Of a DNA stretch of 64,000 nucleotides, positions 50,801 to 60,016 are shown piece by piece (position 1 is the stretch's first letter; each line of letters starts with the position of its first letter). The notes below the pieces were generated by a model that had not been told where the DNA came from, made no database searches, and worked only from the letters and a program-made list of their open reading frames with translations. The stretch spans positions 47,863,527 through 47,927,526 of the forward strand of contig OY757934.1 of NCBI GenBank assembly GCA_963585895.1, read 5' to 3'. Source of the DNA: Sepioteuthis lessoniana. Lineage: Eukaryota; Mollusca; Cephalopoda; Myopsida; Loliginidae. Position numbers and translations under genes: made by a program.

Positions 50801-53800
50801 AGCGCCCGCAAGAGGACGTTCTGAATGCCGAGATGAACTAGCGGGGGCTCGCTAGTCCCTGTTTATTTATTTATTTTTTTTTTAGAGCTGCGGCTCCCAA
50901 CTATTAGCAATGGCGGGTACTTTGCTTACGATGGCTGGGAGAATTCACATCTGTGTTGCTGAACTTTCGAGTATCTGACACCCACGCATGCGACCCATGT
51001 CTTTTTTTTTCTTCAGGGCGGTACTCCCTCAGTATAAATGAAATATAATAGATAATATGAAATGAAAATTTAGTCAAATGAGCAGTGATATATATAAAAC
51101 ATATTAAAACCACCCGACTAATGCTCATAGCACCTCGTGACGTAATGGTTAAAGTACTGGACTGCGGCATTCTCGTAAGCGAGTTCGAAATCACGGCACG
51201 CTATTACGTTCACTTTCGGACAAATACCTTTGGGAAAGGTATAAACCACCTTATTCTCCCTGCTATGGGTTAAATAGTACCCCCACTACTGTTTGTTGTC
51301 TGGAAGAATAGATTTGACCATACATAACCCAAGAAGATTGATATACCATTAACCAACAAACGAATTGTTTTCTAATTGGTTTATAATTGTTGGCCTTCTC
51401 ATTCGGCTGTTGCTCATACAACTTAATTTTAACTTTGCTAAAATATTTGACGATATTTAATTGTTACGTAGTTTTTATCAGCTTTAATGAGTAGTTTAAT
51501 GATTGAAAAAATACTTCAATTCTAAGAATAGCTCTCTATGGCCGTGACTTTCACCATTTCTGGTAACAATTAAGATTTGTTTCCGCAGTGAATAGTGAAA
51601 CTTGGCTCTTGTCAAAAAAGCCTCCTCTATAGCATGGCTGTATAAATTACAGATAATTAGATTTTTTAAAATAATTAAAAAAACAAAAACAAACAAACTA
51701 TTTGATATTGTTAGAAGACTTAAGAATGAAAGACGAGGAAATAAACTTTTCAAATATGCAATGTAAGCCGTCGACTATTTATATTCAGGTCTGTTGAGAG
51801 CGATTGAACTACACACGCAAGCACTTCAAAAGTAAAAACTAAAAAAAGTCTAAAGAATTTTTCCTCTCTTGAACAATGAGTAAAACAAAATTTAAATGCT
51901 AATAAAAAAAAAATAATAATAATAATTTGTAAGCCGTATATTCTCATATAAACATTGAGTTTTAAATTCGTTTTTGCAATTTCTAACAACTCGTCTTAAT
52001 ACCAATAATTTATACACAATTATATGCTCTCAAGTAACTACTATCATCTTATATAATCAAATGTTTGCATATATTCATATGGTTTCAAGTATCTTAGGAA
52101 ATCATAAGGTTTCAAATTTTACAAGAAATTATATAGTTTCAAGAAAGTAATGATAATAATCCTTAGTAAACGATTATAGCTTGGATTGATTGTTCTTAAT
52201 ACGAATAATTTTCATGCAGTTATGTAGTTCTAAGCATTCCTCTCTATACACAATTATATGGTTTCAAGTAAAAGGTGACGTTGATACCAATTGTAATTGG
52301 CGCGCTGGGTACAGTTAGCAAAGGACTGGTACAGGGACTAGAGAATTCAGAAAATAGAGGACGAGTGATGACTATTCAAACTACAGCAATGTTGAGATCG
52401 GCCAGAATACTAAGAAGAGTCCTGGAGACTTGAGAAGACTTGCTCTCACTCAGACTCCTGTGGAAAACCATGAGCTAACGCTGGTGTGAAGAACTCTTAA
52501 ATAAGTAAATAATAATTATAATAATAATAAACCTTAGTTAAGAATTATGGCCACGGTTAACTATTCTTAACATGATTAATTTTGACAGTTATATGGTTTT
52601 ATCAAATACAAATGATTTTCAAACAGATATGTGTTTCTAATTCCCTCTTATTGCTTTGAATTTTATTGAAGTATCGACTTGAATGCTGGCAAAATTTAAA
52701 AGCAAAAGAGAACAATAAATTAGAAATAAGATGTTGTCAAATTTGTTATGAACTTAATGACTTATCTTTCCTTTTAAATAAAAATTTTAAAACCTCAATT
52801 TTTTTTCTTTTTAAACCAAAGTTTCTGAATTAATGTAATAATGTAATAATATTTCTATATTGCCAGCGAATTTGCCGCGCGTAATGCTTAGAAGGCTTAG
52901 TTACTTTGCGATAGGCTCGTTGCGCTCACACCGTTGACTGCTTTGCGAAGGGCTCGCTGCGCTCGTAGATGACTATTAAGAAAAAAAAAACTTACAAAAT
53001 TTCCCCGAACGGAATTGGTCGCTTTAGGGCGCGAATTATATTTACTAATAAGAAAAAGTTCCTTTTCAGAATATTAAAAATCCACAATGAAGCATTCGGT
53101 CTTTTGAGTGTTGTTATTGTTTTTGTGTCTTTCTAACTCAAATGGCCGAGTCGACTATAGAACACACCGACTACATCTTTGCACATGAGTAAGACCCCCC
53201 CCATGAGTGTCCTGTATATGATTTGAAAAAACATGATGGTGAGGCTCCAGTAATGCAGGAGCTTTGGGGAATTTAATAACCTATACTGGTTGATATGTCA
53301 TAAAACCCAACCAAACCAAATCGTATAAATTTGATATACATGTATAAATAGGATTAAGGATTTAATAACCTATACTGGTTGATATGCCATAAAACCCTAC
53401 CAAACCAAATCCTATATATTTAATATACATGTATAAACAGGATTAAGGATTTAATAACCTATACTGGTTGATATGCCATAAAACCCTACCAAACCAAATC
53501 ATATATATTTAATATACATGTATAAACAGGATTAAGGATTTAATAACCTATACTGGTTGATATGCCATAAAACCCTTCCAAACCAAATCATATATATTTA
53601 ATATACATGTATAAACAGGATTAAGGATTTAATAACCTATACTGGTTGATATGCCATAAAACCCTTCCAAACCAAATCATATATATTTAATATACATGTA
53701 TAAACAGGATTAAGGATTTAATAACCTATACTGGTTGATATGCCATAAAACCCTACCAAACCAAATCATATATATTTAATATACATGTATAAACAGGATT

Positions 53801-54742
53801 AAGGATTTAATAACCTATACTGGTTGATATGCCATAAAACCCTACCAAACCAAATCATATATATTTAATATACATGTATAAACAGGATTAAGGATTTAAT
53901 AACCTATACTGGTTGATATGCCATAAAACCCTACCAAACCAAATCATATATATTTAATATACATGTATAAACAGGATTAAGGATTTAATAACCTATACTA
54001 GTTGATATGCCATAAAATCCTACCAAACCAAATCGTATATATTTAATATACATGTATAAACAGGATTAAGGATTTATTAACCTATACTGGTTGATATGCC
54101 ATAAAACCCTACCAAACCAAATCGTATATATTTAATATACATGTATAAACAGGATTAAGAATTTAATAACCTATAATTGTTGATATGCCATAAAACTCAA
54201 CCAAACCAAACTAAACCAACTCAAAATAGAATCAACTCAGAAAGAAATGATTTGTTTATTTACTTTTTACTTTCATTTGTTATAGTACACTCCAAATATT
54301 TTTAAATGAAAAAATAGATAATGACATTTAGTGAAAAGAGACTGCAAAAATTGATATATTCGAAGTTTATAATATTCGAATAAACAATCATTTCCACAAA
54401 TCTAAAAAAAGTGCTCAATATCGGCCTGTAGAACAGTATAAAACCCCGCTGTAGCAGTCTCATTACCAGCAGTTTGATAAAAAAAAAAAAAAACAGCAAG
54501 GTGAAGGTCCTTGTAGCATAGTGTTTAACTTGCTGAATTGTGACATCGTAGTAAGCGGGTTCGAACTCCACTTAATCTATTACGTCCACTTTAAGATTAA
54601 TGGCCTCAGGAAAGGTATGGATCCCCTTATCGACCAGCTATGGGTTAAAAAACACGACTACAGTTCTACAAGAATGGCTTTGACACAAAGACTGATATAC
54701 CATTAAACAAAGTAACCTAAACAAACAAAATATTATACCCAA

Positions 54743-54801
<59 letters not shown>

Positions 54802-55522
54802 GTTTAGCTGTACCTTTTGATTCAGATTTAATAGTAGCAGATACAAATATTAAAAATCTAGTAATCACTAAGCATTGTTTGAAACTGGAGCTCCAAGCTA
54901 GCAATATTTTTCTTTCATAATTGATTCCCTGAAAATAACTATATGTGCATTTTATTGTTTAACTAATGCCGTATTTGATGGCATATTAGACCCAAAAATA
55001 TATGAAAACCTCCCAAATTTAAATGGATATTCAAAAAAACTTTAGGTTCAATTCAAAACAAATTTCTTTTCGATGATTCTTTTTGGAGGAAAATAAAAGT
55101 GGGTCTTATCTCCCATCAAACACGGTACTTTGTTTTCATCATAAAGAATAATGATTTTATATTTTTATAATAATTTTTGTATGATGATTTCATTAATAAT
55201 TCTCTTTTTTTGCTTTTAGAATTCTTTACTTTTTTTATGACAAAGCGTTTCATGTCAACTCTGCGCAAGCGCGTTACAAAGTTATATTTCAGTCTTGTCA
55301 GAAATACAAGTATTTTTCTTTACCTTTCCTAACACACACACACACACACGCTCGCGCGCGCGCATGCACGCATGCACATAAACACAAACACAAACACACA
55401 CTCATACACACACATTTATATATATATATATATATATATATGTTCTGCGCTTTGGTAATAACAATTTCAAATACTCTAAGTTATTCTCTTGGACAGAAAT
55501 GTCATTTGTGATGAGCATAAAA

Positions 55523-55556
<34 letters not shown>

Positions 55557-56281
55557 GTGTGTGTGTGTGTGTGCATGTATAGATGTAGATAAAAGATTAG
55601 GTGTACGTATATATAAATTTAAAATGAAGAATATAAATTATAGGCTGTGCCAAAATAACTTTATTTTGTAACTTCACACACACACACACACACACGTATA
55701 TATATATATATATATATATGGAGAAATGGTAGGTTTTGGTGAATCTGACAAGATGATGAAAATAAGTGATTAATTAATATAACTCTGTCATATGAAACCC
55801 GATACACCTAGCTTCTAGGTTACAGTCAAAACCAAATTAACCCCGACCACCATCAATGAAACCTCCATATTCTTCCCTTATCAATCTCTTGTCTTTAGGC
55901 CCTTTCCCTCCCTTTGTACCTTTTAATATCCCCCCTTAGTTAATCTATTTTATCAATTGCTTAGATGAAGAAAAACGCAAAAATGTTTAGTTTAATGAAG
56001 TTCATCTGTTAACAAAGAACGAAATATTAACATTAAACTCGCTGTAAGTGATTGATTTATCCACTTTTCCACTTATCTTTATCATATATAGCCGATAGGG
56101 TATAAAAATGTAAACAAACGGCTTAAAAATTCCCTTAGCCATCGTGGTCCGCTTGGTGGCCTAGAGGTCTGAGACTTAATCTAACGTAAAGTTGGACGGG
56201 TTTCGATCCCAGCTTCGAGCGTCCTGCGTGTCTAGCCACACTGAAGAGTTCTGATAGAACGAAACATTCTGTCTGTGGATG

Positions 56282-56333
<52 letters not shown>

Positions 56334-56607
56334 GTTAAAGGTCATGTTTAGATTACTGACTGGTGGTATTCTAGTGTTTCAGTGACTTAAATTAAACTAC
56401 AAACATCTCTGCAAATATAAACAAGGTTTGAATACACATAAAAGTTTTTGACTGTGGTGAGGGCTAAGAAGTCGCCCGAAAACACTTCACAGGAAATTTG
56501 TTGTTTAAACCTGTTTATTTATTCATCTAAATGCTAAACGAAATCGAGGTGCATCTTATAATCTCATGCGTTTTATGAGCCGTTAAATAGGGTGTATATA
56601 TGAATAT

Positions 56608-56649
<42 letters not shown>

Positions 56650-57183
56650 CTCAGTGGCGACTCAAGCCTATTTTTGCTACTCGTGACATCTGTCAACTTC
56701 AGTTCCCAACCCGTGATCCGTGGACCCAAAGTAAGTCATCATAGTTGCTATTCTGTAATTCTCCATTGTATAGCACAGATTGACAACCGTACCTTGCATG
56801 GTGTTTTTTCTTTGTAAACAATCAAGATACTTTATAATTTATAGTCTTGTTAATACAGTAGATAAGATAATTTTTTTCCTTTCAAAAGTATAGAAGAAAA
56901 GAGAAGATGTTCATTACTATGACGAGAAAAATATGTTTATTAGAATAAAGAAACTGATGACAATATACACAGACACAGCTAGTAGTTTCAATTTCGCTTA
57001 AAATAAAGATTATTTGTTAAAAATGTATTCAAATAAACAAATTTTAGTTACAGAATGTAATATATGCAACATTCATTAAAGAAATAGACATCTGTTAGTG
57101 AAAAAAACGAATTAAAACACGCCGTTTAACCAACATTTACCATAGCGATGATGATGACGTCGGCGACGGCTCTAATCTGCTAT

Positions 57184-57228
<45 letters not shown>

Positions 57229-57656
57229 CCCTCTCCCTCTTCCCAAGAATAATAAGCTTTGTTCACGAGTTAAATGTCGCAAATGAGGATGAAGGCTGCT
57301 TAATAATTGTCCGAAATCTTTAACATTACGACCTGAGTGCACGCACGTTCGATCTTGGTTGGTTATTGTCGAGTGTGTCGGTGCGACCAAACTCCGGATT
57401 ATGGGAGGTTTTATGGGATCAATGAATATTTTGAATGAGACCGTTTTTCGCGTGCAATTGACGTTGTATTTGAACGCGCAGACTCTTCATACTGGTTTAA
57501 ATGTGTAGAATTCACAGATCAAGATCACGTGATTACGAATCAATGAGGCTATGGAACATTGGTCCGATGATCACATTAGCAAGAAACTAATAGTTACCAA
57601 GTGCTGTTGACTCTATGTCTACGTAATCCTCACAAGTAGTCCATCAAAATCAATCA

Positions 57657-57694
<38 letters not shown>

Positions 57695-58135
57695 TAGTCG
57701 ATAACGCATCCTTTATGTTTGAATTATTTGAATACTCCCATTGAACCGGATATAGCGGTTAAGTGATTATTTGATTTTTTTAAAATGATTATAATTGATT
57801 ATTGATCATTATTATTCATATAACTATATTCTAAAATATTGACCACTCGGCATATTATATAGTCGAGGGTGACCCGAAGGCTCCCTTTTTCGATAGCTTA
57901 CTACACCAAGGTGTAGGGGAGGGCGCTACTCCTTTCCCTGGATTGCTCCACTTTACCCTTGTTCCGTACCTTATAATGCTGAGTGTTAAGCAAGGAGGCA
58001 TCAAGTACCATTTTTTGAGTCTTTGGTATGACTCGACCTGGGATTGAACCCAGGTCTCCCGGGCCATTGGCGAACACTCTAACCGCTAGGCCAATGTCCG
58101 AAGAACAGTAAAAACAAAATTACACACATACGCAA

Positions 58136-58180
<45 letters not shown>

Positions 58181-59954
58181 TTTATATATACATAAAAATA
58201 TATACACACACATATATATATACACACATATTCACACATACATGCACACACATACATTGGTCATCGAATTGATAGAATTCAGTATTCATCCATTTCCTTT
58301 TACTTTTTTTCGAATTCCAGCCAATCTACCAAGTGGTATTTGAATGGGGTAATGAAGGTTACGATGTCGACAAGGAAATGGAATCCGGATGTCGTACCCC
58401 GTTTGATCGAGAACAGTGTAATCACAACACTAATGTAAGTAAACATACCTTTACTATACGATGGTCCTAAATTGAAAAGACATAGTTTTTAAAAAGAAAT
58501 GTTATGTTTTCACCTTTTGACCCGGCCAAAAAATGCCATTCAAGGTGATACACCGGAAGGAAGTGATACATTCTAATGGCAGTTATGAGAGGAAATCGCG
58601 TGGGCGGAAATTGGCTGATGAAATGGGACGAGGTAAAAAAAAAATCCCATTATTATCTCATAGACTGACGCACTGGTAAAGAGGGACCTCTGAACTGCAT
58701 GACAGTTATTTCCGCTCGATGACGATCACACAGGCCATTCCAAAGATAGCGGAAGTGACACATCCCGATCGCCAGATATCGGAAGAAATTACGGGGGCGT
58801 GGAGGCGTGTCCATATCACCGCGTGGGAGTTTGAAGGTAATAAAAGGCCGACGAATTGAACAGCAGTGGACAGTTGAGTAGAGTTGGAGACGGAGATAGA
58901 CGACATGTGGTAGGGAAAGAATGAAAGCCAGCACCCAGCAGAGTGGACTCCAGGGCTCCGGTCGAGCAGCCCTGGAGAACGAGAAAGTCACAACGCTGAC
59001 GGCCATAACTTTGAGGTCAAAATATATCAGTTATGTTCGGTCTCCAGCTCCCTCTCACACGCAAACCTTGAACAACCCTTTCGAACCCTTACAAATAAAA
59101 TGAGAGGTAAATATTTTTATAAAGAAGTCTTCCTGCGTCTTTATCATTGCGTCTGTTTATTTATTGTATCGTAATGATGCTGTAGATGAGCATATAACAG
59201 AAATTAAAACCTTAAAAATTATGTTCAATTCCCGACAGTAACTATCATCGAATGTTGACGTTGAGAAATAATAATAATTAATAGGTGCTCTTGGAATAAT
59301 TCCCAAAGGATTGATAAAGGAACTAGAAAACTTAGAAATCAGAGAACAAGTAGAGACCATCCAGTCTAAGGCATTATTAAGATTGGCCTGAATACTAAGA
59401 GTCATGGAGACTTGAGAAGACTTGTTATCTGTCAAACTCTAGTGAGAAACCAACAGCTAACACTAGTGTGAAAAACTCTCAAAAGAGTAAAACAATAATA
59501 CAGAATAGATTGACCCACTTATGTATTGGCCTAATCAGTAGAGTGTTCGTCAATGGTCCGGAAGACTGGGGTTCAATCCCAGGTCGAGTCATACCGAAGA
59601 CTCAAAAAATGGTACTTGATGCTGCCTTGCTTAACACTGAGTATTATAAGGGACGCATAAAGGGTAAAATGGAGCAATCCAGGGAAAGAAGTAGCGCCCT
59701 CGCCTATAACTCAGTGTAGTAGCTATTGAAAAGGAATCCTTCGGGTTACCCTCGATGATGGTCGCAAGCCTTTTTTTAATGTCCGGTTGCCCAATACGAA
59801 CGCCAATTATGGTAATCGAGGGCATCCAAACTACAGCGGTTAATCAAATAAGTGAATACAATAAATTAGCACAAGACAAGAAACAACTGGATGGAAAAGT
59901 AAAAAAAAAAAAAGTTTCTGGCACAATTGCTTAGGAATTACTCCTTACAAATAA

Positions 59955-60016
<62 letters not shown>

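Noticed and set aside
50411..50824. Overlapping open frames on both strands in the GC-rich island
   Set aside because: They arise from the 30-bp tandem repeat, which is open in several frames because of its composition. No domain is recognisable.
58653..59006. 117-codon minus-strand frame as a gene
   Set aside because: It lies in the GC-rich LTR-like block, antisense to the CAP gene, with no domain and no conserved motif.
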